Positions 24,152 to 33,442 are shown, counted from the first letter of the stretch. The stretch: DNA of 64,000 bases from Saccharothrix tamanrassetensis (GCF_014203665.1 NZ_JACHJN010000009.1:248001-312000); one strand, 5' to 3'. Numbers and translations: made by a program. Notes: generated from the sequence alone by a model not told the origin.

Positions 24152-25387
24152 TCAGCGCAGGGCGTCCAGGGCGAACGCCGTGTAGACGATCACGCCGTGC
24201 TCCATCGCCGCCTCGTCGAACAGCACCCGGCTGGAGTGGTTCGGTTCGGCGTTGGCCAGTTCCACCCCTCGCGGGCACGCGCCGAGGAAGGCCATCGCGC
24301 CGGGCACGCGTTGCAGCACGTAGGAGAAGTCCTCGGCACCCATCAGCGGGTCTTCCATGGGTGCCGCCCAGCGGGAGCCGAGGGCGGCGGTGGTCACGTC
24401 GATGACGTGCGGGCCGACCTCCGCGTCGTTCACGGTCACCGGGTAGCCGGGGATGATGGCGACCTCGGCCGTGCAGCCGTGCGCCGCCGCCACGTGCTCG
24501 CAGACCCGGCGCAGCTCCTGGTGCACGAACGTCCTGGTCTCCTCGGAGAGGGTCCGGATGGTGCCTTCCACCACCGCGGTCTCCGGGATGATGTTCGTCG
24601 TGGTGCCCGCCTTGATCTGGGCCACGGTGACCACCGCCGGCTGGTGCACGCTGACCCGGCGCGCCACCATCGTCTGCAGCGCGCCCACCATCGCGGCGGC
24701 GGACGGGATCGGGTCCACCGCGTCGTGCGGCATGCCGCCGTGGCCGCCCTTGCCCTTCACGACGACGTGGAACATGTCCGCCGAGGCCATGGTCGGGCCG
24801 GGGCGGGAGACCACCACGCCGGACTGCAGCGTGGACGTGATGTGCAGCGCGAAGGCCTTCTCCACCGGCGGGCCGGCCGCGTCCAGCACGCCTTCGTCGA
24901 GCATGTGCTTCGCGCCGTGCATGCCTTCCTCGCCCGGCTGGAACATGAACACCACCTGGCCGGACAGCGCCTCCCGCCGCGAGCACAGCAGCCGGGCGGC
25001 GGACGCGAGCATGGCCACGTGGGTGTCGTGGCCGCACGCGTGCATCGAGCCCTCCACCTCGGACGCGTACGCCAGGCCGGTCTCCTCCTGGAGCGGCAGC
25101 GCGTCCATGTCGCCGCGCAGCAGGACCGTCGGCCCCGGCCGCGCGCCGCGCAGCACGGCGACCACCGACGTGCTCGACTTCCCGGTGGTGATCTCCAGCG
25201 GCAGCCCGGTCAGCGTGTGCTGGATCGCCGCCTGGGTCGCGGGCAGGTCGAGGCCCTGTTCCGGGTTCCTGTGCACCTGCCTGCGTAGCGCCACCGTCCT
25301 GGGCTGTAGGGCACGAGCTGCCTCCACGAGCCCGGTGAACCGTGGCTCGGGTGCGGTCGTCTGTGCGTTCGGCAGAGTTGTGCTCAT
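24152..25387 (-). CDS. M20-family amidohydrolase (peptidase M20D-like)
   Basis: ATG 25387, with GAGGG upstream, gives 411 residues. The binuclear-metal site is visible as HACGHDTH (metal-binding His/Asp) and FQPGEEG (Glu-Glu), followed by HGGMPHDAVDP in the dimerisation domain and GAEDFSYVLQ near the end. Family members remove acyl groups from amino acids or peptides (hippurate, N-acetyl amino acids, indoleacetyl amino acids). There is no signal peptide. The exact substrate is open. It is divergent from the TadA-associated gene with 89 bp between starts. Confidence 0.88.
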   Translation of the reverse strand: MSTTLPNAQTTAPEPRFTGLVEAARALQPRTVALRRQVHRNPEQGLDLPATQAAIQHTLTGLPLEITTGKSSTSVVAVLRGARPGPTVLLRGDMDALPLQEETGLAYASEVEGSMHACGHDTHVAMLASAARLLCSRREALSGQVVFMFQPGEEGMHGAKHMLDEGVLDAAGPPVEKAFALHITSTLQSGVVVSRPGPTMASADMFHVVVKGKGGHGGMPHDAVDPIPSAAAMVGALQTMVARRVSVHQPAVVTVAQIKAGTTTNIIPETAVVEGTIRTLSEETRTFVHQELRRVCEHVAAAHGCTAEVAIIPGYPVTVNDAEVGPHVIDVTTAALGSRWAAPMEDPLMGAEDFSYVLQRVPGAMAFLGACPRGVELANAEPNHSSRVLFDEAAMEHGVIVYTAFALDALR

Positions 25388-25476
25388 CCCTCGATAGTGG
25401 CATCGGAAAGCCCCCGACGCCCGGAGCCGAGCCCCCCGTGCTACCGGGTGCACTCCGGTGGCCCTACGGTGTGCAC

Positions 25477-25965
25477 ATGGCACACCAGGAGCCGGTCAAC
25501 GGCTTCGCTGTCGCGGTGGTCCGAGAGGACGGCCGCTGGCGGTGCAGCAGGATGGACAGCTCGGCGCTGTCCGAGCTCGACGCGGCGATCACGGAACTGC
25601 GCCAACTGCGCTCCACAGGTGCCGTCTTCGGGCTGCTGGCGGTGGACGACGAGTTCTTCATAGTGCTGCGCCCGGTGCCCGGCGGAGTCGCACTGCTGCT
25701 CTCGGACGCCGCCGCCGCGTTGGACTACGACATCGCCGCGGACGTGCTGGACCTCCTCAGGGTGGACCCGCCCGACGAGGAGGACGACGAGCTGTGGCCC
25801 GAGGGGGACCTCGCGGTCCTCGCCGACCTGGGCATCCCCCAGCACGAGTTGCAGGTGATCGTGGACGAGGTGGACCTGTACCCGGACGAGCAGCTCCAGA
25901 TGATCGCCCAGCGGTGCGGCTTCGGCGACGAGTTCACCAAGCTGCTGGACACCATCCAGGCGTGA
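25477..25965 (+). CDS. tRNA adenosine deaminase-associated protein
   Basis: 162 residues from ATG 25477. The acidic protein carries GFAVAVVREDGRWR at the start, a central LLAVDDEFFIVLRPV strand pair and VDEVDLYPDEQLQMIAQRCGFGDEF at the end, which is the typical sequence of the small actinobacterial protein always found immediately before tadA. Its TGA overlaps the tadA GTG by four bases. A biochemical role is not established; the conserved coupling implies it works with TadA. Confidence 0.85.
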   Translation: MAHQEPVNGFAVAVVREDGRWRCSRMDSSALSELDAAITELRQLRSTGAVFGLLAVDDEFFIVLRPVPGGVALLLSDAAAALDYDIAADVLDLLRVDPPDEEDDELWPEGDLAVLADLGIPQHELQVIVDEVDLYPDEQLQMIAQRCGFGDEFTKLLDTIQA

Positions 25966-26411
25966 CCGACGAAGACCTGGTGCGGTCGGCCCTGGAGGTC
26001 GCCGGACGGGCGCCCCGGACCGGTGACGTCCCGATCGGCGCGGTGGTGTTCGCCCCGGACGGGACGGAACTGGCCCGCGCCTGCAACGCCCGCGAAGCCC
26101 TCGGCGACCCCACTGCCCACGCGGAGGTGCTGGCGCTGCGCGCGGCGGCGGCCGTGTTCGGCGACGGGTGGCGCTTGGGCGGCTGCACGCTCGCGGTGAC
26201 CGTGGAGCCGTGCACCATGTGCGCCGGAGCGCTGGTGCTGGCACGGGTCTCGCGGGTCGTGTTCGGTGCCTGGGAACCGAAGACCGGTGCCGTGGGGTCG
26301 CTGTGGGACGTGGTGCGGGACCGCCGGCTCAACCACCGGCCCGAGGTGGTGGGCGGCGTGCTGGCCGAGGAGTGCGCGGCCCTGCTGGAGTCGTTCTTCG
26401 CCGATATGTGA
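25962..26411 (+). CDS. tadA: tRNA-specific adenosine-34 deaminase
   Basis: 149 residues from GTG 25962. The zinc deaminase motifs are H53-A-E55 and the PCTMC segment with C84 and C87. It converts adenosine to inosine at the wobble position of tRNA-Arg(ACG), allowing CGN decoding, which is essential in most bacteria. Translation is coupled to the preceding partner gene. The following 236 bp hold no recognised gene. Confidence 0.93.
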   Translation: MTDEDLVRSALEVAGRAPRTGDVPIGAVVFAPDGTELARACNAREALGDPTAHAEVLALRAAAAVFGDGWRLGGCTLAVTVEPCTMCAGALVLARVSRVVFGAWEPKTGAVGSLWDVVRDRRLNHRPEVVGGVLAEECAALLESFFADM

Positions 26412-26647
26412 TGCCACTCACATCGGCGTGATACTTCGGTCGGACGAGGCATCCAAGGAGTTGGCGGGCCGCTTTCAACCTGGCCGTCCTGACACAACCG
26501 GAGCAGTGCGGGACCTTCATCGCACCTTCTTTCGGCGGGGTGGCTGCGGACCATGCCGGGATGCGGCGTCGGGATCGTTCCAGGAATAGCCCGCGCGGGT
26601 GATCCCGTTGATCTGCACGGCGGCTTCCGCGCTGGGACGATTGGCTG

Positions 26648-27208
26648 GTGTCCGTCGAGATCGCGGACGCCGCGCTGGCAGGCGGCGTCGCCAGGGGTGA
26701 CCTGGCCGCGTTCGAGATGCTGGTCCGCCGCTATTCGGGTCGGGTCTACGGCCTGGCGTTCCGGGTGCTCGGCGACCGGGCCGAGGCGGAGGACGTGACC
26801 CAGGAGGTGTTCGCCACCGCGTGGCGGCGACTGGACTCGCTGACCGAGCCCGCCGCGGTGCGGACCTGGCTGTTCCGGGTCGCCCACCGGCAGTGCCTGG
26901 GGGTGTTGCGGCGGCAGAGGCCCGATCCGGTGGGGGAGTTGCCGGACTGGGGGGGCACCCCGATCGGCGTCGGCCCCCCGGCAGCGGACCCCTCGGCGGT
27001 GGCCGAGACCGTGGCGGCGGTCGCGGCGTTGCGGCAGGCGTTGCGGGTGCTGCCGGAGGCGCAGCGGGTGGCGTGGCTGCTGGCCGAGGTGGACGGGTTG
27101 TCGTACGCGCAGATCGCGGCGGCGGTGGGCGTCAGCGAGGAGTCGGTGCGGGGCAGGCTCGCGCGGGCCAGGGTGCGGCTGGCCGAGGTGATGAAGGTCT
27201 GGCGGTGA
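26648..27208 (+). CDS. ECF-family RNA polymerase sigma factor
   Basis: 186 residues from GTG 26648. Region 2 (about 15-85) has LVRRYSGRVYGLAFRVLGD, the core-binding AEDVTQEVFATAW and RTWLFRVAHRQCL. Region 4 (about 125-180) has LPEAQRVAWLLAEVDGLSYAQIAAAVGVSEESVRGRLARAR. No anti-sigma factor follows: the next 200 bases have no gene and then tRNA-Ser appears. GGAAT at 26583-26587 and CGTT at 26606-26609 resemble an ECF promoter but with an 18-base spacer, so autoregulation is only a possibility. Confidence 0.9.
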   Translation: MSVEIADAALAGGVARGDLAAFEMLVRRYSGRVYGLAFRVLGDRAEAEDVTQEVFATAWRRLDSLTEPAAVRTWLFRVAHRQCLGVLRRQRPDPVGELPDWGGTPIGVGPPAADPSAVAETVAAVAALRQALRVLPEAQRVAWLLAEVDGLSYAQIAAAVGVSEESVRGRLARARVRLAEVMKVWR

Positions 27209-27423
27209 CGACGTCCTCGAACGCCACCCCTGAACCCGCTCCCGAACCGCCGCCCCGAACCCGTCGAACCCGCTCCCACGAGCCCCGCTGAAACCGTGCC
27301 GGCTCCGGCGATCGAGCCCGCCGAACCACCGACGCCGACCGCGCGCAGCGGACACCGGCCGGTGCCCTCCCCTGGCCGGACCCCCGTTACGGGCCGGGTC
27401 GGGGGTCTTGTATTGTTCTCGGC

Positions 27424-27508
27424 GGTGGCGTGTCCGAGCGGCCGAAGGAGCACGCCTCGAAAGCGTGTGAGGTGAAAGCCTCCGTGGGTTCAAATCCCAC
27501 CGCCACCG
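27424..27508 (+). tRNA. tRNA-Ser(CGA)
   Basis: 85 bases with a 7-bp acceptor stem (GGTGGCG with CGCCACC), anticodon loop CTCGAAA with anticodon CGA, the long variable arm of serine tRNAs (GTGTGAGGTGAAAGCCTCC region) and a GGTTCAAATCC T-arm. The discriminator is G and CCA is not encoded. It reads UCG codons, frequent in this GC-rich genome. Decayed integrase and other gene fragments lie immediately downstream. Confidence 0.95.
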
Positions 27509-27515
27509 CTGAAGA

Positions 27516-27551
27516 CGGGGCCTGATCCGCGGAGACGTGGATCAGGCCCCG
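27516..27551 (+). terminator. 13-bp hairpin after tRNA-Ser(CGA)
   Basis: CGGGGCCTGATCC (27516-27528) pairs perfectly with 27539-27551 around a ten-base loop, followed by CTCTCGTTG. Confidence 0.8.
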
Positions 27552-27604
27552 CTCTCGTTGTCCGGGCTCCGTGTCCGGGACGGGTTCACAGCGCATCTGG
27601 TCGC

Positions 27605-27880
27605 GTGGCTCATCGCGGGAGTGATCTCCGCACTGCCGACGAGGTCACCCGGAGTCGGATTGGCGGCTGGTTGGCGCACATGATCGAGACGCGATCGGTC
27701 GCGACCGCGAACACCAACCACCGGGCGATGCGGCCGTTCTCCACGTGGCTGATCGGTGACGGTGTCATCACCCGCTCGCCGATGGAGGGGACGCCGCAGC
27801 CCGAGACACCCGGCAAACCGATCCCGTCATCCGCGACTGGGAGATGACCGAACTGCCGAACGGCTGCTGGTGGAGGAGAG
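27605..27880 (+). pseudogene. Tyrosine-recombinase/integrase N-terminal fragment
   Basis: About 75 codons resemble the SAM-like N-terminal core-binding domain of a site-specific integrase (SRIGGWLAHMIETRSVATAN, NHRAMRPFSTWLIGDGVITRSPMEG, TPGKPIP). The frame then shifts near 27825; the shifted frame continues with IRDWEMTELP, as expected for the next conserved block, and decays. The catalytic domain with R-H-R-Y is missing. Location about 100 bp after a tRNA 3' end fits the remains of an element integrated at tRNA-Ser. Confidence 0.6.
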
Positions 27881-27929
27881 GTCTCTTCGCACCTGCCCAC
27901 CCTTGCGTGAATGCGGCGGTTGGGGTCGA

Positions 27930-28025
27930 CGGCAGGCGGATCACGAGCAGCGCGGGGTCGATCCACCCCGCCCCGGTCCGCCACCAAGCCCAGTCGACCA
28001 ACTTCTCCACCGTAAGGGCGAGCAC
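27930..28025 (-). pseudogene. Aminoglycoside-phosphotransferase-like fragment
   Basis: Minus-strand codons give KLVDWAWWRTGAGWIDPALL, close to the metal-binding end of APH-type kinases where Asp of VDW-like motifs binds magnesium. Only about 30 residues remain and neither side continues the family. Confidence 0.4.
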
Positions 28026-28039
28026 CTTCGCGGTGTCGA

Positions 28040-28260
28040 ACCGCGCACGCGGTGGGGGTGAACTCCTCGGGCACGTGGTGCAGGGACCGACCCGCCACCC
28101 GCTCGCAAACCTTCGCGTAGTCGACAGTGTTCAGGATGAACTGGTGCTACCTGAGATCGACTCGCAGGCTCGGGCGGAAGTGACCGTCCGGCTTTTCGGC
28201 GCACACCTTCAGGAAGGCCACGGTCGTATCCACGATGCGAACCGCCTCGTCCCCGGTCAT
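28040..28260 (-). pseudogene. Glycine-rich-domain-containing-protein (GRDP-like) fragment with amber stop
   Basis: On the minus strand MTGDEAVRIVDTTVAFLKVC and VDLR are followed by an in-frame TAG (28147-28149), then HQFILNTVDYAKVCERVAG and HHVPEEF in the same frame. Actinobacterial GRDP-like proteins have Trp at this stop position (G-W-H-x-F), so one TGG-to-TAG change explains it. The end after about 28040 is lost. The fragment abuts the next one at 28260. Confidence 0.55.
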
Positions 28261-28261
28261 T

Positions 28262-28516
28262 CCCCTTGCCCTGGCGTCGGCGGGCGGGGACGACGAGGCG
28301 ATCTGCCGCTTCGAGGACCTGATCCCGCGCATGGGTGCTGAACGGCTGCGCGGGAAGGCGGGACGGATGACCGACTTGGCGGGGCTCTACTCGAAGACCG
28401 GTCGGTTGAACGAGGCGCGGGACTTGGTGGATCAAGCGGATACGGCGCTTGGTGACGTCCGGTCCACCAGGGTGACGGATCGGCTTGCGACGTTGCGCCG
28501 GAGCATCGCCGCCTGA
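28262..28516 (+). pseudogene. C-terminal TPR fragment of an XRE/TPR regulator
   Basis: About 84 codons ending at TGA 28516 encode LALASAGGDDEAICRFEDLI, MGAERLRGKAGRMTDLAGLY and LNEARDLVDQADTALGDVRS, the last tetratricopeptide units of actinobacterial XRE-TPR regulators. No DNA-binding domain precedes it. An in-frame ATG at 28235 lies in the neighbouring fragment. Coding bias is intact, so truncation is probably recent. Confidence 0.55.
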
Positions 28517-28789
28517 GGGCGGAAGGCTTGCCGGAGCGACACGCAGCTCGGCAAGATCACGAGCGGTGGGGCTGCCGACCAAGCCCGGCGCGATCTCGTC
28601 CTGACGGTGACGGTTGCAACGCCCCGAACCGGACGCAAAGGAGAAGGTCCACGCATCGGGGGCGCGGCTCGCCTCGTCAGGCGACCGCGCCCCCGTCGTG
28701 TGCGCTGTGCCCGGACCGGCGCTGGGAGGGCCACCGGAAGGGCACGTCGTCGACCTTACCCCATGATCGAACACACGTTCGAGTGATCA

Positions 28790-29686
28790 TCAGGATTCCT
28801 CCGTGCGAGGTATCCCACCCTCGGCACGGCTTTCGGTGACTGCCGGTGACTGGTCAGCGGCTTCTGTCACCGAGCCCGTCCCGCCGGCAGCGGCGCCAAG
28901 GCCGCCGTCGGGCGGCGAGACGATCCGACTGTTCGCGCCTACCTGATCGTGCCATCGTCCGGGGGCGAGGTTGGCGCTGATCATGTCCGCGGCGCGTTGC
29001 ACGGCCGCCGCGATGGAGGTCAGCCGTCGGCCGTCGAACACCGCCGCGCCCACCGCGCCGACGGGCTCGCCGGAAGGCGCATGGACCGGTGCCGCCACGC
29101 AGGACGCCCAGGGGACGGAGTCGTAGTCGAACGCGACGCCCCGCGCACGGGCGTCGGCGGTCAGCTTCTTCCACTCCTTCGTCGAGTAGCACTCGGGCGG
29201 AGGCATCCCGAGGGTGGTGGCCGCGGTCAGGATGTCCGCCGCGCAGCCGGGTGGGAGTTGCAGCCCGGCGCGCCACGGGCGGATCTGGTCCACTTCGCCG
29301 CGGAGCCCGGCGACCAGCAGCGAACGCCCTGCTTCCGACATCGACACGCCCACGCTCGCGTTGTCGAACGCCGTGGCGAGTTCCCGGAGCGGGCGGCGCG
29401 CAGCCACCCGCAGCAGCGTGTCGGGCTGCCAAGCCTGTCCCAGGCGGAACATGCGCGACCCCATGCGATACCGCCCGGCCCTGCGCTGCACCGCACCGAG
29501 CGTGACGAGCTGGTCCAGCAGCCGGTGTGCGGTGGCCTTGGGCAGCCCGGCACCGGCGGCGAGCCGGGTCAGCCCGGCTTCTTCGACGCGCGCGAGTTCT
29601 TCCAGCAGGGCGAACGCACCCTCCAGCACCCCGCGTCCTGCCCCGGAGGTACTGCCCGCCCTCTCCCGCTCCGACCGTTCCCCCAC
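28790..29686 (-). CDS. IclR-family transcriptional regulator
   Basis: GTG 29686 is preferred because AAGGGGGCGGGA lies just upstream; an upstream in-frame GTG exists at 29740. The 298-residue protein has the winged helix (VLEGAFALLEELARVEEAGLTRLA..., LPKATAHRLLDQLVTLGAVQR) at about residues 15-80. The effector domain (about 95-235) includes WASCVAAPVHAPSGEPVGAVG, the usual ligand-proximal block. The last 55 residues are low-complexity and unlike the family. Target genes and effector are unknown; flanking genes are pseudogenes, so it may be a stranded regulator. Confidence 0.85.
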   Translation of the reverse strand: MGERSERERAGSTSGAGRGVLEGAFALLEELARVEEAGLTRLAAGAGLPKATAHRLLDQLVTLGAVQRRAGRYRMGSRMFRLGQAWQPDTLLRVAARRPLRELATAFDNASVGVSMSEAGRSLLVAGLRGEVDQIRPWRAGLQLPPGCAADILTAATTLGMPPPECYSTKEWKKLTADARARGVAFDYDSVPWASCVAAPVHAPSGEPVGAVGAAVFDGRRLTSIAAAVQRAADMISANLAPGRWHDQVGANSRIVSPPDGGLGAAAGGTGSVTEAADQSPAVTESRAEGGIPRTEES

Positions 29687-29984
29687 TCCCGCCCCCTTGC
29701 ACCGGCAACGGAACGACCGCAGTCGACGCGGCCCCGGCACCCCCGTGCCGCTCCCGGTCCGCTCAGCGGACCGCGCACTTCTCCGTCAGCTCCGGCCAAG
29801 GGCATTCTGCTCTGCACCGCCGACCGTGCGGTACCCGCTTCATCACGTCGCGGGAGGGGGATCTCCTGCCGAGTGCGACACGGCTCATCGCAGCACCACG
29901 AATTGCCCGTCGTGTTGGAGGGGCAACGCTTCTCGTCGGGCTGCGGGCGCCCGCTCCTCGTCGCAGGAGCTGCGATCGAATTTC

Positions 29985-30860
29985 AGGCACGCTTTCCTGC
30001 TGCCGACCGAGAAGGTGGTGTTGACGTCACGACGTGTCTACACCGACGGCGTCGAAGAACCGGTGGTTCCCGCGTTCACCAGCTCGAACCCTGCCGTCGC
30101 ATCGGTCGGCCCGTCAGGTGAGGTGACTGCGCGCGCTACCGGCTTCGCCGATATCACGGCGTCCCACGCGGGTCTCGACTCGGTGACGCGGGTGACGGTT
30201 CGCGACAAGCGTGACGCCCCGGATTTCACCAAGCAGAGCGAGATCGTCGGGTCGTACGGGCCAGACTCGATGTTCCTGCGGACGATGTTCAACACGCCCC
30301 ACAGCGAAATAACCGGTCCTCGTAACCCCCACCCTCGGATCGCTCATGCGGCAAGCCGGACTCAATGCGATGACGACGGGCTTCTACTTCAACCCCGGCG
30401 ACCGGGCACCGCGCGACTTCGCCGCCTGGAAGGCCGGTATGGACCAGCTCCACAGCGCGATAAGCCGAGTCGCGCAGGAGAACGACCTCGGTATCTACCT
30501 GACCGGCGACGACATCGCCCGGACCAAGAACGAGCTGTTCGACAGCGTCTGCGACAGCCCCGATCCCGCGGTGTGTCCTCAGCCGACGTCCCAGGCGAAG
30601 ATCAGGTATGCGCTCGACTGGGCGAAGAACTCCCGGCGCGTCATCGGCATCGAATGATCGACGAGGTCACCGCTCTCTGGGGTAGCACGCCGACGCCGAC
30701 GGACGGCCGCTGGCACACGCCGCCGCCGAGGCTCGAAGACAACTCGTTCGGCAAGCTCATGGCGACCATGAACTCCACCGGTCGCCCCCACATCACGGGG
30801 ACCTGCCTCGGCACATCGCAGACCACCCGAGGTGCGCCTCGGCGTCCCACTGCCGTTGTC
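29985..30860 (+). pseudogene. Frameshifted Ig-like (BIG2) plus hydrolase-like protein
   Basis: Three frames together give one protein. A BIG2-like domain comes first (FTSSNPAVASVGPSGEVTAR, ATGFADITASHAGL, RVTVRD). After a shift near 30300-30316 comes VLVTPTLGSLMRQAGLNAMT and FNPGDRAPRDFAAWKAGMDQ, and after a second shift at about 30655 MIDEVTALWGSTPTPTDGRW. The middle part looks like a TIM-barrel glycoside hydrolase region but is not assignable. The N-terminus with any signal peptide and the C-terminus are missing. The coding bias persists. Confidence 0.6.
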
Positions 30861-30981
30861 GGTCGCCCGAGCGAAGCGCGCAGCGCACGTCTGCGCATGG
30901 TCAACAGTTAGTGACGGCTTCTTTCGCAGTTCACTCGTTCCGGGGAGGATGCGCGGACCCGCCAACATCCGGAGGATTCCG

Positions 30982-33426
30982 TTGAGACCCACTCCGCTGC
31001 GCGTCGGTTTAGCGGTCGCCGCGGCTTCGGCCGTGTCACTCGCCCTCGTGACGCCCGCGACCGCCGCGCCCAGCCCGGACGCCCTGATCGCCGAGGTCTA
31101 CGGCGGCGGGGGCAACGCGGGCGCGACGCTCACCACGGACTTCGTCGAACTGGCGAACCGGAGCGCGAGCCCCGTGTCACTGGCCGGCTGGAGCGTGCAG
31201 TACCTGCCCGCGGGCGCCTCCGCGTCCAGCCAGTGGCAGGTCACGCCGCTGAACGGTGCCGTCGAGCCCGGCAAGCGCTACCTGGTGGCCGAGGCCAAGG
31301 GAGCCGGCGGCACCGTCGAACTGCCCACCCCCGACGCCACCGGCACGATCGCCATGTCCGGCAGCGGCGGCACGATCGCGCTCGTCACCGCCACCACGGC
31401 GCTGACCTGCAAGACCGTCGCCGACTGCGCGGCCGACGCGCGCATCCGCGACCTGGTCGGCTACGGCACGTCCACGGTCGTCCGGGAGGGCACGCCGACC
31501 GCCAACCTGAGCAACACCACGTCCGCCGCGCGCCCCGCGCTCGACGACACCGACAACAACTCCGCCGACTTCGCGGTGGGTGCGCCGACCCCGGTCAACG
31601 GCAAGGGCCAAGGCCCCGGCGACCCGGAGCCCGAACCCGAGCCGGGGGACAAGCGGATCCACGACATCCAGGGCACCACCCGGATCTCGCCGCTGCTGGG
31701 CGCGAAGGTCGCGGGCGTCCCCGGCGTCGTCACGGCCACCCGCGCCACGGGTGACCGGGGCTTCTGGTTCCAGGACACCGCCCCGGACGCCGACCCGCGC
31801 ACCAGCGAGGGCCTGTTCGCCTACACGGCCGGCCTCGCGCCGACCGTGGAGCCGGGTGACTCGGTGCTGGTCAGCGGCACGGTCGCGGAGTACCGGCCGG
31901 GCGGTGACACGGCGGGCAACTCGAACCAGACGCTCACCGAGCTCACCGGCGTGACGGTCACCGTGCTGTCCAAGGGCAACGCCCTGCCCGCGCCGGTCGT
32001 GCTGAGCCCGCCGGACGGGTACCTCCCGACCGCCGGGGGCGGCAGCATCGAGGCGCTGGACCTCAACCCCTCGACCTACGGCCAGGACTACTACGAGTCG
32101 CTCGAAGGCGCGTACGTCCAGGTCGACAACGCCCGCGTCGTCGGCCCCACGAACAGCTTCGGCGAAACGTGGATCACCACCCGTCCCACGCAGAACCCGA
32201 CCGCGCGCGGCGGCACCAATTACCTCGGCTACGACCAGCCCAACAGCGGCCGGATCAAGGTCAAGGCGGGCAGTGCCACACCGCAGACGAGCAACGTCGG
32301 CGATGTGTGGCGCGGCGCGACGGTCGGCAACGTCGAGTACACGAACTTCGGCGGCTACACGCTGGCCACGAAGACCGTGGGCGAGCACGTCTCCGGTGGC
32401 ATCACACCGGAGAAGACCGACGCGGCGCGTCCTTACGAGCTGTCGGTCGCCACGTACAACGTGGAGAACCTCGCCGCGACGAACGCGCAGGCCAAGTTCG
32501 ACCGCCTGGCCGCAGCGGTGGTGACGAACCTGTCGTCGCCGGATGTCGTCGTGCTGGAGGAGATCCAGGACAACAACGGCGCCACGGACGACGGCACGGT
32601 CGCGGCGGACGCGACGTTCGGCAAGTTCGTGGACGCGATCGTCGCCGCGGGCGGACCCCGCTACGAGTGGCGGCAGATCGACCCGCAGAACAAGACGGAC
32701 GGCGGCGAGCCGGGCGGCAACATCCGGGTGGCGTTCCTGTTCAACCCGGCACGCGTGTCGTTCGTGGACCGCGCGGGTGGCGACGCGACCACGCCGGTCT
32801 CCGTCGTGAAGCAGCACGGCCGCGCGGCGTTGTCCGCGTCGCCGGGCCGCGTCGACCCGACGAACCCCGCGTGGAGCAACAGCCGCAAGCCGTTGGCGGG
32901 CGAGTTCAAGTTCCGCGGCCGTACGGTGTTCGTGGTGGCGAACCACTTCAACTCCAAGGGCGGCGACCAGGCCCTGCACGGCCGCTACCAGGAGCCGAAC
33001 CGGTCGTCGGAGGTCCAGCGCGGGCAGCAGGCCACGGCGCTGCGGGCGTTCGTGGACCAGGTGAAGGCCGTGGACCGGGGCGCGAACGTGGTGCTCGCGG
33101 GCGACATCAACGACTACCAGTTCTCGCCGGCGGTCGCGACGCTGACGGCGGGCGGCTCGATGGTGGCCCTGATCTCGACGTTGCCGGAGGCGGAGCGGTA
33201 CAGCTACGTGTTCGACGGCAACTCGCAGACCCTGGACCACATCCTGATCAGCGCCAACATCAACCGGTACCGGTACGACGTGGTGCACATCAACGCCGAG
33301 TTCGCCGACCAGGCCAGCGACCACGACCCGCAGGTGGTGAAGCTGCGGCCGAGCACGGGCAACGCCCAGGCCGACCGGGTGGTGTTCTTCCTGGAGGAAC
33401 TCCTGGAGTGCCTGCCCAGACAGTGA
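30982..33426 (+). CDS. Secreted lamin-tail-domain/endonuclease-exonuclease-phosphatase protein
   Basis: TTG 30982 is chosen because GGAGG lies seven bases upstream and the signal peptide then starts at once (LRPTPLRVGLAVAAASAVSL, cleavage after ATAA). Upstream in-frame ATG 30949 is the alternative. The 814-residue protein has an LTD domain (about 35-155; LIAEVYGGGGNAGAT, DFVELANRS), an acidic linker (EPEPEPGD), an OB-like NucH/ExeM region (about 225-470), and an EEP nuclease domain (about 480-790) with TYNVENL, LEEIQDN, VANHFNSKGGD, AGDINDYQ, SDHDPQV. It should be an extracellular DNase. Strong hairpin follows. Confidence 0.88.
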   Translation: MRPTPLRVGLAVAAASAVSLALVTPATAAPSPDALIAEVYGGGGNAGATLTTDFVELANRSASPVSLAGWSVQYLPAGASASSQWQVTPLNGAVEPGKRYLVAEAKGAGGTVELPTPDATGTIAMSGSGGTIALVTATTALTCKTVADCAADARIRDLVGYGTSTVVREGTPTANLSNTTSAARPALDDTDNNSADFAVGAPTPVNGKGQGPGDPEPEPEPGDKRIHDIQGTTRISPLLGAKVAGVPGVVTATRATGDRGFWFQDTAPDADPRTSEGLFAYTAGLAPTVEPGDSVLVSGTVAEYRPGGDTAGNSNQTLTELTGVTVTVLSKGNALPAPVVLSPPDGYLPTAGGGSIEALDLNPSTYGQDYYESLEGAYVQVDNARVVGPTNSFGETWITTRPTQNPTARGGTNYLGYDQPNSGRIKVKAGSATPQTSNVGDVWRGATVGNVEYTNFGGYTLATKTVGEHVSGGITPEKTDAARPYELSVATYNVENLAATNAQAKFDRLAAAVVTNLSSPDVVVLEEIQDNNGATDDGTVAADATFGKFVDAIVAAGGPRYEWRQIDPQNKTDGGEPGGNIRVAFLFNPARVSFVDRAGGDATTPVSVVKQHGRAALSASPGRVDPTNPAWSNSRKPLAGEFKFRGRTVFVVANHFNSKGGDQALHGRYQEPNRSSEVQRGQQATALRAFVDQVKAVDRGANVVLAGDINDYQFSPAVATLTAGGSMVALISTLPEAERYSYVFDGNSQTLDHILISANINRYRYDVVHINAEFADQASDHDPQVVKLRPSTGNAQADRVVFFLEELLECLPRQ

Positions 33427-33442
33427 CCTGCCGCGAACGCCG

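Noticed and set aside
27932-28025. Intact aminoglycoside resistance gene
   Set aside because: Only about 30 family-like residues remain, without the catalytic HGD loop.
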